Shown here: piece by piece, positions 33,599 to 43,817 of the stretch
Layout of the letters: the number at the start of each line of letters is the position of its first letter
How positions within the stretch are numbered: position 1 is the first letter of the stretch
NCBI RefSeq assembly: GCF_000168295.1
Contig: NZ_AAQJ02000001.1
Span: 206,001 to 270,000, forward strand
DNA: 64,000 nt
Direction: 5' to 3'
Origin: Rickettsiella grylli
GTDB taxonomy: Bacteria; Pseudomonadota; Gammaproteobacteria; Diplorickettsiales; Diplorickettsiaceae
The notes under the pieces: model-generated
Seen by the model: only the letters and a program-made list of their open reading frames with translations
Told to the model about the DNA's origin: nothing
Databases searched by the model: none
Program-made: the position numbers and the translations under genes

Positions 33599-35020
33599 AT
33601 GCGATTCAAGCGAATTATTTTTTTGTTGTTGGTTGTAAGTGTGAGCACTCAGACGTCAGCGACTGAAATTATTGTCAAAGAGAATGTTTATGAGCAAGCG
33701 ATTATTCGTGAATGGATGAATAAAATAGATAGTCTGTTAGGTAGAAATCAACCCGGGGGTTTTGATCAACCGTGTGGGTGGATGTGTCGGATTAATGTGA
33801 GTGGTTGGATGAACACCGATGCTTATATCACGAATACCCCCCCTATTTTTATAACCGAAATTCCATTTGATAATCTATTCGATATTTCCGAAATCCCCAT
33901 TGTACTGGCGAGCAATAGAACCTCTGATCTCCTCTTAAATAATGCCAACTTATTTATTGATACGCGGGTTAATCCTTGGATGAAAGCCGAAATCTCATTG
34001 GTATATAGTTCATTGTCTCCTTTTCCAGGTGGGGAAGGGAGGTATCAAATTCCGAATTCATTATTAATTTATAAGCCCATAAATAGAATAAATCTTGATA
34101 CGGCTTATATCACATTACAAAATTTAACGATTTCCCCGCTTTATTTACGGTGGGGTAAAGAATATGTGCCTTTTGGAAAATATGATCCTTACAGTTTTGT
34201 AGTCAGTGAAAATCCTACGCAACTCCTCAGTGAAATCAACGCAACAACGATTCAATTAGGTTTTACCATGCCGAACGGACTTTATGGTTCTATTTATACA
34301 TTTGCGGGTCAGCCTCGATTAGCAGATGGGGGGGTAACACGTCGGATACAAAACGGAGGTGCCAGCTTCGGTTATACCTACTCGGATTGCATGAGTAATT
34401 TTACGATTGATGGAGGATATATCGGCAGTATCACAGACACTAATTTTTTATCTTCTTATTATACGAATACGAATATCGAGGTCCCTTTTTTAATTCCAGG
34501 CCTTCCTAATGCTAATCAAACGACTATCCCCGGATTACCTGATCAAAAAGTACCAGCCTATACTGTTAATGCTGAATTTCAGTGGGGGCCTTTCGATGTG
34601 AATGGGCATTATATTGCGACAACACGAGATTTTAGGAAACCGCTTTTATTAGCTTTTCCGGTAACGCCTTCACCTGATCAGTTATCGGTACTGACCTTTA
34701 AAAAACCAAAACTGTGGGGTTTTGAATTGGGTCTTACTTTTCCTGCTATCGCGAATCAAACTCGACTGGCAGTAGGTTATCAGGCCACAAAGCATTTAGC
34801 GGGTCTTTTGCCCAGACAACGGATTTATGTTGATTATCTAATGAACATTAGTCAATGGTTTGATATTGGTGTTGCGATCATTCAAAACAAAGACTACGCA
34901 TTGGGTGAAGATCAATTGAGTGAAATAACACCAACGGGCCGACGTCTCATTATCGCGCCGGGAGCGTCCGGAAATAAATCAACGGTAGGACAATTACGTG
35001 CAAGTATTAAATTTGCTTAA
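33599..35020 (+). CDS. LbtU-like outer-membrane porin (DUF3573 type)
   Basis: The product is 473 residues from the ATG at 33599 (AGGG 8 nt upstream; a TTG at 33575 would add eight). A signal peptide, RFKRIIFLLLVVSVSTQTSA, is followed by a short helical stretch and then a beta-rich body with alternating aromatic residues. It ends in a C-terminal strand finishing in Phe-Ala (LRASIKFA), as in outer-membrane barrels. The WGKEYVPFGKYDPYS block and overall plan match LbtU siderophore porins of Legionella and the related Coxiella proteins. It lies 79 bp after the RND gene, so the pump and porin may be co-expressed. Confidence 0.7.
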   Translation: MRFKRIIFLLLVVSVSTQTSATEIIVKENVYEQAIIREWMNKIDSLLGRNQPGGFDQPCGWMCRINVSGWMNTDAYITNTPPIFITEIPFDNLFDISEIPIVLASNRTSDLLLNNANLFIDTRVNPWMKAEISLVYSSLSPFPGGEGRYQIPNSLLIYKPINRINLDTAYITLQNLTISPLYLRWGKEYVPFGKYDPYSFVVSENPTQLLSEINATTIQLGFTMPNGLYGSIYTFAGQPRLADGGVTRRIQNGGASFGYTYSDCMSNFTIDGGYIGSITDTNFLSSYYTNTNIEVPFLIPGLPNANQTTIPGLPDQKVPAYTVNAEFQWGPFDVNGHYIATTRDFRKPLLLAFPVTPSPDQLSVLTFKKPKLWGFELGLTFPAIANQTRLAVGYQATKHLAGLLPRQRIYVDYLMNISQWFDIGVAIIQNKDYALGEDQLSEITPTGRRLIIAPGASGNKSTVGQLRASIKFA

Positions 35021-35022
35021 GG

Positions 35023-35559
35023 TTAAATGTGTGGATTCAAAGAACGCGAAACCGCTTGACGTCGTTGCCAGTTTTTTAAATAAAGCTGTGCTAATGAGTG
35101 GTCCCTAATCACTAATAAGTTTTCAGCATTATGAGCTTGTGCCGCTTTCGTGAAATTAAAGGACCCCGTAATGACTTCTTTTTCGTCAATAATCATCACC
35201 TTGTTATGGGCGATGGCCGGTTTATAATCTATCCAACAAGGAATATGTTGATGAATTAAAAAATGTGAAGCGCTATAGCGTTGTGTTCTTTGGCTTTTAT
35301 CGAGTATTACGTTGACGTTCACACCACGTTTTTTAGCGGCAACCAAATGTTCGGCAATCGCAGCGGATGTAAAACTATAAGCCTGTACAAAAATAGATTT
35401 TTTAGCGGCATCGATAACATCCGTAATTTCCTCGGTGCAATTTTGACCCGGTGTAAAACAAGCCTGCAACGTAGGGCAATTTTTGATTTTATTGATAGCA
35501 AAGCTTGTCGTTATAAGGCATGGTGACAGAAGAAAAACAAGGAATAATTTTTTTAACAT
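35023..35559 (-). CDS. Secreted phospholipase-D-family nuclease (Nuc-like)
   Basis: The product is 178 residues. An N-terminal signal peptide (LFLVFLLSPCLITTSFA) is followed by one PLD domain. The HKD motif is HNKVMIIDEKEVITGSFNFT, i.e. HxKxxxxD plus GSxN. Single-HKD proteins of this length dimerise and act as endonucleases, like Salmonella Nuc. Two Cys pairs (TLQACFTPGQNCTEE) may form a disulfide, fitting a periplasmic location. It converges with the porin gene, 2 bp between stops. It is 34 bp downstream of gmk on the same strand. Confidence 0.85.
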   Translation of the reverse strand: MLKKLFLVFLLSPCLITTSFAINKIKNCPTLQACFTPGQNCTEEITDVIDAAKKSIFVQAYSFTSAAIAEHLVAAKKRGVNVNVILDKSQRTQRYSASHFLIHQHIPCWIDYKPAIAHNKVMIIDEKEVITGSFNFTKAAQAHNAENLLVIRDHSLAQLYLKNWQRRQAVSRSLNPHI

Positions 35560-35593
35560 CGATAGGGAATCCCCGTTTTTTTTAATAATAGAG

Positions 35594-36214
35594 TTAGTTT
35601 AATAAGGTTTTTAAAAGGGGTGCGAGCTCTCTTTTTTGTATACCGCACCGTAAGTGTCTTACTCTTAAAATAGCGTTTAAATCGGAAAGTGCATTCGAAA
35701 AATTGTCGTTGACGATTAAATAATCATACTCATCATAATGCGCTAATTCAGCTTTCGCATCGGCCATCCGTTTTTTTATAACGTGTTCTTTATCTTGAGC
35801 TCTCAGATGGAGTCTTTTTTCTAATACGTCCCATGACGGGGGGATGATAAAGATTCCAATGGATTCAGGCATTTTTTTTCTTATTTGCTGCGCGCCTTGC
35901 CAATCAATTTCAAGTATAACATCGACTCCCGTTTCAATTTTTTTAATGACCCAGTTCAGTGAGCTGCCATAATAATGGCCAAAAACAAGGGCGTATTCTA
36001 ATAATAATTTTTTGTGAATAAGCGCTTTAAATTCAGTTTGATTCATAAAATAATAATCGACGCCTTCTTTTTCACCGGGACGCGGCGGTCGCGTGGTATA
36101 GGAAATAGAAACCTCTAAATTAGATACAGAGGCTAATAATGCATTAACGAGACTGGTTTTTCCACCACCCGAAGGTGCTGATATAATGTAAAGTGTTCCA
36201 GGGATATTCATCAT
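35594..36214 (-). CDS. gmk: Guanylate kinase
   Basis: The product is 206 residues, the usual size. The P-loop is SAPSGGGKTSLV; SYTTRPPRPGEKEGVDYYF is the GMP-binding region; ILEIDWQGAQQIR is the Walker-B-like block. It phosphorylates GMP to GDP. It begins 3 bp after the yicC stop, preserving the common yicC-gmk pair. Confidence 0.97.
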   Translation of the reverse strand: MMNIPGTLYIISAPSGGGKTSLVNALLASVSNLEVSISYTTRPPRPGEKEGVDYYFMNQTEFKALIHKKLLLEYALVFGHYYGSSLNWVIKKIETGVDVILEIDWQGAQQIRKKMPESIGIFIIPPSWDVLEKRLHLRAQDKEHVIKKRMADAKAELAHYDEYDYLIVNDNFSNALSDLNAILRVRHLRCGIQKRELAPLLKTLLN

Positions 36215-36217
36215 AAT

Positions 36218-37084
36218 TTACTCAATATTCTGTACTTGTTCACGCATTTCCTCTATTAACACTTTGATGTTCACAGCGGATAAGGTTAATTCTGCATTGA
36301 ATGATTTAGCCGCTAAAGTATTTGCTTCTCGGTTTAATTCTTGTAATAAAAAATCGAGTTGTTTGCCGTGGACTTGATTTTTTATTAACAAATTTTTAAA
36401 TTCAGTAAGATGAATGGTTAAGCGGTCTAATTCTTCGGCGACGTCAGTCTTCTGAGCAAATAATAGCATTTCTTGTTCTAAACGGTTAGCGTCTAAACTG
36501 GCTTTAATTTCCTGTAATCGAGCTGAAATTTTTTCGCGTTGTCGGTTTAAAAGTTGAGGAAGTTGCGTCTGAATATACTTAATGCAATGTATCAGCTTAA
36601 GAATACGTCGATTTAATACACCAAAAATAGCGTGGCCTTCTGTCTGACGGACGTTACAAAAATTATTTAAAGTATCCGTCAATAAAGCCATTAACTCAGT
36701 TTGTATTTCATGGGGTTGTAACTCGGGAAATTGAAGTAAATGCGGCCATCGAAGCAGTTCTCCAGGATTGAAAGCCCGTTTACTCTGACTGAGTTGAGCA
36801 ATTTCTTTGTATGCGTTTATAAGCGATTGCGCTAATGGTTTATCGATGGTTATCGGAATCGCTTTATTAGGATAAGGTTTATAGTGTAATTTTATGTCTA
36901 CTCTGCCGCGGTGCACATTTTTTTGCATTTGTTTTCGAATCAAAGGTTCTAAATGGCTAAAGTTATCTGGCAACGACAGTATAATGTCTAGATAACGATG
37001 GTTGACACTCCGAATTTCCCAAGCGGCTTGACCCCATTCAGCGTGTTTTTCTTTTTTGGCAAAAGCCGTCATGCTATTTATCAT
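36218..37084 (-). CDS. yicC: YicC-family endoribonuclease
   Basis: The product is 288 residues, matching the family. The N-terminus MINSMTAFAKKE is the signature, followed by EIRSVNHRYLDI. The C-terminal DUF1732 domain contains EELDRLTIHLTEFKNLL and GKQLDFLLQELNREANTL, ending in KVLIEEMREQVQNIE. YicC is an endoribonuclease linked to RNA turnover. It is divergent from rph, the usual arrangement. Confidence 0.95.
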   Translation of the reverse strand: MINSMTAFAKKEKHAEWGQAAWEIRSVNHRYLDIILSLPDNFSHLEPLIRKQMQKNVHRGRVDIKLHYKPYPNKAIPITIDKPLAQSLINAYKEIAQLSQSKRAFNPGELLRWPHLLQFPELQPHEIQTELMALLTDTLNNFCNVRQTEGHAIFGVLNRRILKLIHCIKYIQTQLPQLLNRQREKISARLQEIKASLDANRLEQEMLLFAQKTDVAEELDRLTIHLTEFKNLLIKNQVHGKQLDFLLQELNREANTLAAKSFNAELTLSAVNIKVLIEEMREQVQNIE

Positions 37085-37179
37085 GGTAATTTTAACATCA
37101 AAAAGTATAATGCCTATTTTTAGCGATTCTATTTTAATTACTCTACAAATAAAATCTAGTTATAAAAGGAAAATAAACA

Positions 37180-37893
37180 ATGCGTGCATCCCAACGTGCT
37201 CTTGATGAACTTCGTGCAATTACGCTGATCCGTTCTTATACAAATTATGCAGAAGGATCGGTATGGGTGGCTTTCGGTCAGACTAAAGTACTGTGTACCG
37301 CGAGTATTATACCGGGTGTGCCCAAATTTTTAAAAGGATCCAATCACGGTTGGATTACAGCAGAATATGGAATGTTGCCTCGTGCAACACATACCCGTTC
37401 TGACAGAGAGGCCAGTCGAGGGAAACAAACCGGTCGAAGTCTAGAAATTCAACGCTTGATTGGCCGGGTTTTACGGATGAGTGTCGATTTAAAACAATTG
37501 GGTGAAAATACTATTTTTTTAGATTGTGATGTCATTCAAGCAGATGGTGGAACACGAACAGCCGCGATAACCGGCGCAAGTGTTGCATTAAAAGATGCCT
37601 TGGCAACGATGAAAGGGGAAATGAAATACAATCCGTGGTGTTTTCTCGTGGCTGCAGTATCCGTAGGAATTTATAAAGGACAAGCACTTTTGGACCTCGA
37701 TTATGAGGAAGACTCTCACGCTGAAATGGATATGAATGTCATTATGACCGAACAAGGTAAGCTCTTGGAAATACAGGCGACGGCAGAAAAAGCTGCTTTT
37801 TCTAAGCAGCAATTAAATCAATTATTAAATTTAGCAGAAACAGGTATAAAGCAATGTGTTAAAAAACAAAAAGAAGTTTTAGGCGAAAACTAA
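37180..37893 (+). CDS. rph: Ribonuclease PH
   Basis: The product is 237 residues. Typical motifs are [19 protein letters not shown], the phosphate-binding region [12 protein letters not shown], and [20 protein letters not shown]. It trims tRNA 3' ends phosphorolytically. It is full length, with no sign of the truncation known in E. coli K-12. An AGGA ribosome site lies before the ATG; it is divergent from yicC across 95 bp. Confidence 0.97.
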   Translation: MRASQRALDELRAITLIRSYTNYAEGSVWVAFGQTKVLCTASIIPGVPKFLKGSNHGWITAEYGMLPRATHTRSDREASRGKQTGRSLEIQRLIGRVLRMSVDLKQLGENTIFLDCDVIQADGGTRTAAITGASVALKDALATMKGEMKYNPWCFLVAAVSVGIYKGQALLDLDYEEDSHAEMDMNVIMTEQGKLLEIQATAEKAAFSKQQLNQLLNLAETGIKQCVKKQKEVLGEN

Positions 37894-38070
37894 AAAATTT
37901 TTACGCTGTTTTATTAGAAAAAAGAGGAATCGATCGTCATTTCTAAAATGAAAAATTTTTGAACAGGTCGACTTTATTGAATAGGATCAAGAATTAAATC
38001 AAAAAATTGCTAAAATAAAATAGATTAGTGGTTTTCATAAAAAATTGAATGTACTCACTGAGAATTTAAA

Positions 38071-39624
38071 ATGCTCAAGCGTGACATTTCCCCAAGTAAT
38101 CTATTCATTGCTGCAGCAGGAGGCATGATAGGGTCAGCATGGTTGTTTACCCCTTTTATCGGAGCGAGAATTGCGGGGCCTAATGCACTGGTCAGTTGGG
38201 TCATTGCGGCCTTTTTTATGTTATTCATCGCGCTTCCTTTGTGTGAGTTAGGGGCGATGCTTCCTATTTCCGGAGGGTTATCCAATTATCCAACGTATAC
38301 ACATGGCAAAGAAGTTGGGTTTTTATTTTCGTGGATTATCTGGTTGGCCTATGTGGTGATGACTCCGATAGAAATTCAGGCTATTTTACAATATAGCAGT
38401 CACTTTTTTCCTGTGTTTTTAATGAAAGAATCGACTTATTTTAAATTATCTCCGATAGGTTATTTGGCCGCAATTTTTCTGATGTTTTTTATTGCCGTGC
38501 TGAATAGTTATGGTATTAAATTTTTATCAGAATGTACCAAATATGCCAGTATAATCAAGTTTCTTTTACCAACAATAGCCATTGTTGCGTTCATTCATCA
38601 TTCACCAAGTTTAAAAAACATCACACTTGATTTAACACACAAAGCCCGTTGGAGAGAACTATTTTCAGCATTATCTGCAGGCGGTATCGCATTTGCCTTT
38701 ACAGGGTTTCAAAACGGATTGATCTTAGCCGGTGAAGTGAAGAATCCACAAAAAAGCATTCCTATTGCCATTTTAGGTGCTGTATTCGTAGGCTTTATCC
38801 TCTATTTTATGTTGCAATTAAGTTTTCTTATGGCCGTGCCACACCGTTATCTGCAACAGGGATGGCACCAGTTTAATTTTCCAGGTGATAGCGGGCCTTT
38901 AGTGGGTTTAAGTTTATTATTGGGTCTTGGCATGGTTGCTTTTTTATTATTAGTTGACGCGATATTTTCCCCGTTGGGAACAACGTTAGTTTACACGGCT
39001 GCTACCTCCCGAATTCTTTACGGCATGGCGTTGAATAAACATTTACCCCCATTTTTTTTGAAGCTGAACCGTTATAAAATCCCTTATAGGACACTTTATG
39101 CAAATTTTTTAGTCGGGATTTGTGCGTTTTTGCCTTTTCAAGGCTGGCAAAAAATGGTTGCCTTTCTCTCTTCAGCGAGCATACTTTCTTATGGAATCGG
39201 TCCTCTTTGTTTGTTAGCTTTACGGAAAATACATCCTTCGCAACCGCGTCCTTTTAGATTACAGGGAAGTTTAATGATGTGTCATAGTGCATTCTATGCG
39301 GCTAATTTAATGCTGTATTGGTGTGGTTTTTCGGTGATATGGAAACTGTATAGTGCTGTTTTCATAGGATTTATTATTTATTGTTGTTATCAAAAAACTC
39401 GGTTTTGGATTCGTAATTATAGTTTATATTGGTTTTTTTCGTATTTATCTATTTTAATGCTAGTGTCTTATTTAGGTTCTTTTGGTGGTATTGCATGGCT
39501 TAAATTTCCTTTTGGTATGTTAATCTTGTTTCCATTGAGTGTATTAATGCTTTATCTATCGCAATATTGTTTAGTTTATGACAAAGAGGGGGCTGAGTCG
39601 TTTGCATTGCTGGATAAACAATGA
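38071..39624 (+). CDS. APC-family amino-acid permease
   Basis: The product is 517 residues with 12 or more hydrophobic segments. The first segment holds FIAAAGGMIGSAWLF, the G(S/M)IGSG-type substrate loop of APC permeases, and FAFTGFQNGLILAGEVKNPQKS is the TM6-7 region. It takes up or exchanges amino acids; substrate not readable. The upstream 177 bp include TAAAAT at about 38,015, a possible -10. The relatives I recall are amino-acid permeases of Legionella and Coxiella, which depend on host amino acids. Confidence 0.85.
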   Translation: MLKRDISPSNLFIAAAGGMIGSAWLFTPFIGARIAGPNALVSWVIAAFFMLFIALPLCELGAMLPISGGLSNYPTYTHGKEVGFLFSWIIWLAYVVMTPIEIQAILQYSSHFFPVFLMKESTYFKLSPIGYLAAIFLMFFIAVLNSYGIKFLSECTKYASIIKFLLPTIAIVAFIHHSPSLKNITLDLTHKARWRELFSALSAGGIAFAFTGFQNGLILAGEVKNPQKSIPIAILGAVFVGFILYFMLQLSFLMAVPHRYLQQGWHQFNFPGDSGPLVGLSLLLGLGMVAFLLLVDAIFSPLGTTLVYTAATSRILYGMALNKHLPPFFLKLNRYKIPYRTLYANFLVGICAFLPFQGWQKMVAFLSSASILSYGIGPLCLLALRKIHPSQPRPFRLQGSLMMCHSAFYAANLMLYWCGFSVIWKLYSAVFIGFIIYCCYQKTRFWIRNYSLYWFFSYLSILMLVSYLGSFGGIAWLKFPFGMLILFPLSVLMLYLSQYCLVYDKEGAESFALLDKQ

Positions 39625-39747
39625 CAAGCGGTGTGACATTCAAGTGAACAACGCAATTTTAAAAGGCATAGGCTGAATAATCGGCCAATAAAACATGAAA
39701 TGAAGCCCCCAATGAAAATAGTTTATTCAAGATTCAATGATGAAGGA

Positions 39748-40389
39748 TCACATCGGTCTACATTGTTGCAGTGTGCCGTCATAATGACCAGTAGAAGCGA
39801 CTGTCAATGGATTGACCTCCATAGCACTATATTTTTTTTGTAATTCATATTGATCAACCCAGTGAGGAAACATTTCATATAATTGAGTGTAGTTTTTATT
39901 GTGAGCGATCAATTTATTGTGCTCATTCGGATTTTCTTCGCTCAGTTTAATGAGTTGTTGAAGGTGGTCGCCAATCGTATTTGCATAACCTCTTTGCGCA
40001 CCATCTTCAAAAATAATAATTTCTAGCGACCGAAGACAACCGTTTAACCTTTTTTGGTATTCTGTCAGTTCTTGTTTTTTTTCCGGAATAAATTCCTTAC
40101 AAAGAAGCGCTTGTTCAATATTTTTTTTGTTTAGATTGCAAAACACCCACGAATCATAGATTGCTGTTTTTTGATTGATAGAGATCACTTCAAATCCATT
40201 CAATTGAACGTGGATTTCTCTTCGATCAAAGGCGGGGAATAGTTCGTTGACTTGAATTCTAGGATCACTTGGTATTTCTAAAAAATAATAACGACCGCGA
40301 AAAGTGATTTTATCGGGATCGAATCCGAGCTGTTTTAATTGAGCGAATTCTTTTTTATTAGGCGCACGAGAACCAAAGGGTATTTCCAT
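39748..40389 (-). CDS. Unknown soluble protein
   Basis: The product is 213 residues. No signal peptide or membrane segment is seen. The N-terminal half is beta-rich with short repeats of aromatic and charged residues (KITFRGRYYFLEIPSDPRI), and the C-terminal half is helical. I do not recognise a family. It lies after murB on the same strand, where ddlB or ftsQ would stand in the canonical cluster, but it resembles neither. It is separated from murB by 122 bp and may be a lineage-specific protein or an effector; no evidence decides. Confidence 0.6.
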   Translation of the reverse strand: MEIPFGSRAPNKKEFAQLKQLGFDPDKITFRGRYYFLEIPSDPRIQVNELFPAFDRREIHVQLNGFEVISINQKTAIYDSWVFCNLNKKNIEQALLCKEFIPEKKQELTEYQKRLNGCLRSLEIIIFEDGAQRGYANTIGDHLQQLIKLSEENPNEHNKLIAHNKNYTQLYEMFPHWVDQYELQKKYSAMEVNPLTVASTGHYDGTLQQCRPM

Positions 40390-40511
40390 AAATCACCTTT
40401 ATTACATGGGAGTTAATGAGTATATTTTAATTATTTCTTTTTTAAACCCAGCGTCATTGAAAATGGACGAATAAATGGGCGTGATTGGTGTGGATCCGCG
40501 AAATATTCATT

Positions 40512-41393
40512 TTAAGCATCGCCGATAATACGTACTTCAGGGATCAAGCGAATATGAAACTGATGGAATACAGTCTCTGCAATTTTTTCAATTAAGGCTT
40601 CGATGTCAGCCGCGCTAGCGTTCCCTTTATTCAATATAAAATTAGCATGTTTGGTGGATACAGCGGCATTCCCAATGGATAAACCTTTAAGCCCGCATGC
40701 TTCGATTAAGCGGGCTGCATAATCACCGGGAGGATTGCGAAACACTGAACCGCAATTGGGTTCATTTGTGGGTTGTGTGTCTGTACGGTATTTCAACAAA
40801 TGTCGTATGTTATTGAAGGCGTCTTCTTTGTTACCGGGTTTTAAATGAAATTCTGCACCTAAATAATATTCTCCCGGAAATACACTGACGGTACGGTAAG
40901 CAATGTTATAATCACGGGGATAACGAATTTTTTTCTCCCCGTGTCGATTGACAACAAGAACGGATTGAACAATATTCCATGTTTCGCAACCATCGCATCC
41001 GGCATTCATCACTAAAGCACCACCAATAGTGCCAGGAATGCCCGCTAAAAATTCAGCGCCCATTAAATTTTTTCGGGCAGCGAACCGGGCGAATGCGGGA
41101 GAAGCAACACCAGCGTCGGCATAAAGTGTCACGTCATTTATACGGTTTAATTGAGTGAGTGAACCTTGCGTAATGACCACTGTTCCGTTGATCCCGTTAT
41201 CGCGGATCAACGTATTGCTCCCTAAACCTAAAAAAAACAACGGTTCTTCTGGCGATAACTGTTTAATAAAGTGAATTAAATCGTCGATATCAGAAGGTTT
41301 ATACAATTGATTTGCGTGACCACCGACGTGCCATGACGTATATTCAGCTAATTTTGTATTTTTAAGAAGTTCTCCTTTTAAATTTTTCATCAT
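40512..41393 (-). CDS. murB: UDP-N-acetylenolpyruvoylglucosamine reductase MurB
   Basis: The product is 293 residues. The FAD-binding part has FLGLGSNTLIRDNGINGTVV and the flavin loop GAEFLAGIPGTIGGALVMNAGC; the catalytic Ser is in NCGSVFRNPPGD and the Glu in IPEVRIIGD. This fits the short MurB subtype without the type I insertion. It reduces the enolpyruvyl group to give UDP-MurNAc. Its ATG directly follows the murC stop, so the two are translationally coupled. Confidence 0.96.
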   Translation of the reverse strand: MMKNLKGELLKNTKLAEYTSWHVGGHANQLYKPSDIDDLIHFIKQLSPEEPLFFLGLGSNTLIRDNGINGTVVITQGSLTQLNRINDVTLYADAGVASPAFARFAARKNLMGAEFLAGIPGTIGGALVMNAGCDGCETWNIVQSVLVVNRHGEKKIRYPRDYNIAYRTVSVFPGEYYLGAEFHLKPGNKEDAFNNIRHLLKYRTDTQPTNEPNCGSVFRNPPGDYAARLIEACGLKGLSIGNAAVSTKHANFILNKGNASAADIEALIEKIAETVFHQFHIRLIPEVRIIGDA

Positions 41394-42809
41394 CTACTCA
41401 CGCTGAACAGAAAGTGCTAATTTTTGTGCAATGCTACCGATATCTCCGGCACCTTGTAAAAGTAAAACATCACCATCTTGAATGATTTCATCTAAAATGG
41501 ACATCAGTTTTTCTTTATCTTCAATATGGATAGGGTTTATTTGCTTATTTAAATGAATTGACTTTAACAAAGCCGCACTGTCTGCGCCAGAAATAACTGC
41601 TTCTCCTGCCGCGTAAACATTTAAAAGTAACAAATGATCGACTTGAGATAAAATTTTTACAAAATCAGAAAATAAGTCCCGTGTTCGAGTATAGCGATGC
41701 GGTTGATACGTCATGACGAGACGACGGTCGGGCCATGCGTGACGAATTGCTTTTAAGGTCGCTGCAATTTCACGGGGATGATGTCCATAATCATCAATTA
41801 ACAACGCATCTCCATGTTTACAGGTCAATTTCCCTAAGACTTGAAAACGTCGATCAACGCCACTGAAATGGGATAAAGCCTTGCAGATGACGTCGTTTTT
41901 AATGCCCAGTTCAGAAGCAACAGCAATAGCGGCAAGCGCATTTAAAGCGTTATGCTCACCGGGGAGATTTAAAATGATATCCATTGGCTTTTTCTTTGGT
42001 CGAAGGACACGAAAATAGTTTTTAATTTCTTTTTGCTGAAAAGAAGTAATCCTAATATCGGCATCTTCACTAAATCCATACGTGAGAATAGGGCGCATAA
42101 TATCCGGTAAGATCGAACGGATAAACGGATCATCACAACACAGAACGGCTAAGCCGTAAAAAGGCAAATGCCATAAGAATTCTAAAAAGCTTTTTTTTAA
42201 TTGTTGAAAATTCCCACTATAAGTGCCCATATGATCCCTATCGATATTGGTCACAATAGCAATCATCGGTTTTAAATAGAGAAAAGAGGCATCGCTTTCG
42301 TCTGCTTCAGCGACCAGATAACGGCCTGACCCTAAACGTGCATGTGTACGGGTACTGTTTAATTTACCACCAATGACAAACGTGGGATCAAGCCCGCCTT
42401 CTCCCAATAAACTGGCCACTAAACTTGTTGTGGTTGTTTTTCCATGTGTTCCTGCAACGGCGATGCTGTAACGAAAGCGCATTATTTCTGCGAGCATTAA
42501 CGCTCGAGGAACGACCGGTATCAACGCATGGCGCGCGGCCTGAATTTCAACATTGTCGCAAGATACCGCACTCGAATAGACAATGACATCGGCATCACGG
42601 ATATACTTTTCATGATGCCCGTGCTTTATTGTAGCGCCTAATTTTTGTAGATGCCGAGTGATGGTGTTTTCTTGAAGATCGGAGCCCGAAATACGATAAC
42701 CTTCATTTAATAAAATTTCAGCAATACCACCCATGCCTGCACCACCAATACCGACAAAATGGAGATGTCGAATGCGTCCCATTTGATGTTCAACAAAAGG
42801 GATTTTCAT
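41394..42809 (-). CDS. murC: UDP-N-acetylmuramate-L-alanine ligase MurC
   Basis: The product is 471 residues from the ATG at 42809 (KIPFVEHQMGRIRHLHFVG); longer frames upstream do not look like MurC. HFVGIGGAGMGGIAEIL is the N-terminal UDP-binding loop, AGTHGKTTTTSL the ATP P-loop, and DDYGHHPREIAATL the MurC signature. It adds L-Ala to UDP-MurNAc. murB follows immediately; upstream lies the FkbM-type methyltransferase gene in the place where murG is usually found. Confidence 0.96.
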   Translation of the reverse strand: MKIPFVEHQMGRIRHLHFVGIGGAGMGGIAEILLNEGYRISGSDLQENTITRHLQKLGATIKHGHHEKYIRDADVIVYSSAVSCDNVEIQAARHALIPVVPRALMLAEIMRFRYSIAVAGTHGKTTTTSLVASLLGEGGLDPTFVIGGKLNSTRTHARLGSGRYLVAEADESDASFLYLKPMIAIVTNIDRDHMGTYSGNFQQLKKSFLEFLWHLPFYGLAVLCCDDPFIRSILPDIMRPILTYGFSEDADIRITSFQQKEIKNYFRVLRPKKKPMDIILNLPGEHNALNALAAIAVASELGIKNDVICKALSHFSGVDRRFQVLGKLTCKHGDALLIDDYGHHPREIAATLKAIRHAWPDRRLVMTYQPHRYTRTRDLFSDFVKILSQVDHLLLLNVYAAGEAVISGADSAALLKSIHLNKQINPIHIEDKEKLMSILDEIIQDGDVLLLQGAGDIGSIAQKLALSVQRE

Positions 42810-42893
42810 ATCTAAAAAACCTATCGTGTAAATGAGAAGTCGTATTGTGTCATTAGTTGTGTGTAGGCTCAAGTTCGACTGTTTTTGAGTTTT

Positions 42894-43817
42894 TTATTCT
42901 AAAGGCGTCGTTGTTGCTATTATGAGGGAGTAAAATCGGTTTTCTGGTCTAATAAGTGGGGTTATAATGATTTCATAGCCTTTTAACAATCGTATAAAAA
43001 AGCGTATGAGTCCATTACATTTTCTGGGTTCAATCGTATAAAAATAAGCATAATTAAGTTGCGTTAAATAGTCAAAAATAGCTTGAGCGCCTGTTTCTCC
43101 TTCGGCAGTATGGGTTTCAAAAAAAATAATAGGTTGATGATGCATTAACGTTTGCTTTAATCCTTGTAAGGCGTACATTTCAAAACCTTCAATGTCGAGT
43201 TTTATTGCACCGATTGAGGACGTATTAAAACGCTGATGCAGAAGGGTATCCCCTTTTTCCACGTCGATATAACGTCGTTTAAAAGGAGTGGTGTGTGCCT
43301 TTTTACATTCAAACCGAGAACCCCCTAAGTTTTCTGGATCCTCAATAAAAGGAAGCGTGCCTGAGTGATTACTTAACCCAACGGGAATAATAGAAATGTT
43401 TTTTGTTTGATTTAAAAAAATGTTAGTTTCCAGCAGTTTTAATGCCGTTGGGTTCGGCTCAAAGGCGATAATTTCTTTAAAATAGCGTGAAAAAAAGAGA
43501 GTATGATTCCCAATGTTTGCACCGACATCCAGTAGCGTTTGTTGTTTAAATCGGTTTAAATAATGTTTAAAAACGATTCCAAAACTGATTAATAATTCTT
43601 CTTCATAAAGTCCCTTAAGGACTATCCATTGACCTATTGCATCACTCGGAACGCAGGCCAGTTGGGGATAATTTTTTAAGCGATTTTTTTTTTGTAACCT
43701 TTTCAGGTAGCGTCTTAAATGATGTTGAAAAAATCGTGAATACCAAGGCCAATGATAGACAACCCGTTGTTTTTTGGCTCGGCTTGATGTGAAGCGATGG
43801 ACAATGGTTTTAATCAT
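42894..43817 (-). CDS. FkbM-family methyltransferase between ftsW and murC
   Basis: The product is 307 residues. A basic N-terminal part (about 35 residues) is followed by LLDVGANIGNHTLFFSRYF (motif I), IIAFEPNPTALKLL (motif II), GAIKLDIEGFEMYALQGL and IIFFETHT, the FkbM signature. FkbM proteins methylate hydroxyls of sugars or small molecules, often in surface polysaccharides. It overlaps the ftsW stop by 8 bp, so it is expressed with the division operon. MurG, normally encoded here, is absent; this protein has no glycosyltransferase motif and cannot replace it. Confidence 0.88.
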   Translation of the reverse strand: MIKTIVHRFTSSRAKKQRVVYHWPWYSRFFQHHLRRYLKRLQKKNRLKNYPQLACVPSDAIGQWIVLKGLYEEELLISFGIVFKHYLNRFKQQTLLDVGANIGNHTLFFSRYFKEIIAFEPNPTALKLLETNIFLNQTKNISIIPVGLSNHSGTLPFIEDPENLGGSRFECKKAHTTPFKRRYIDVEKGDTLLHQRFNTSSIGAIKLDIEGFEMYALQGLKQTLMHHQPIIFFETHTAEGETGAQAIFDYLTQLNYAYFYTIEPRKCNGLIRFFIRLLKGYEIIITPLIRPENRFYSLIIATTTPLE

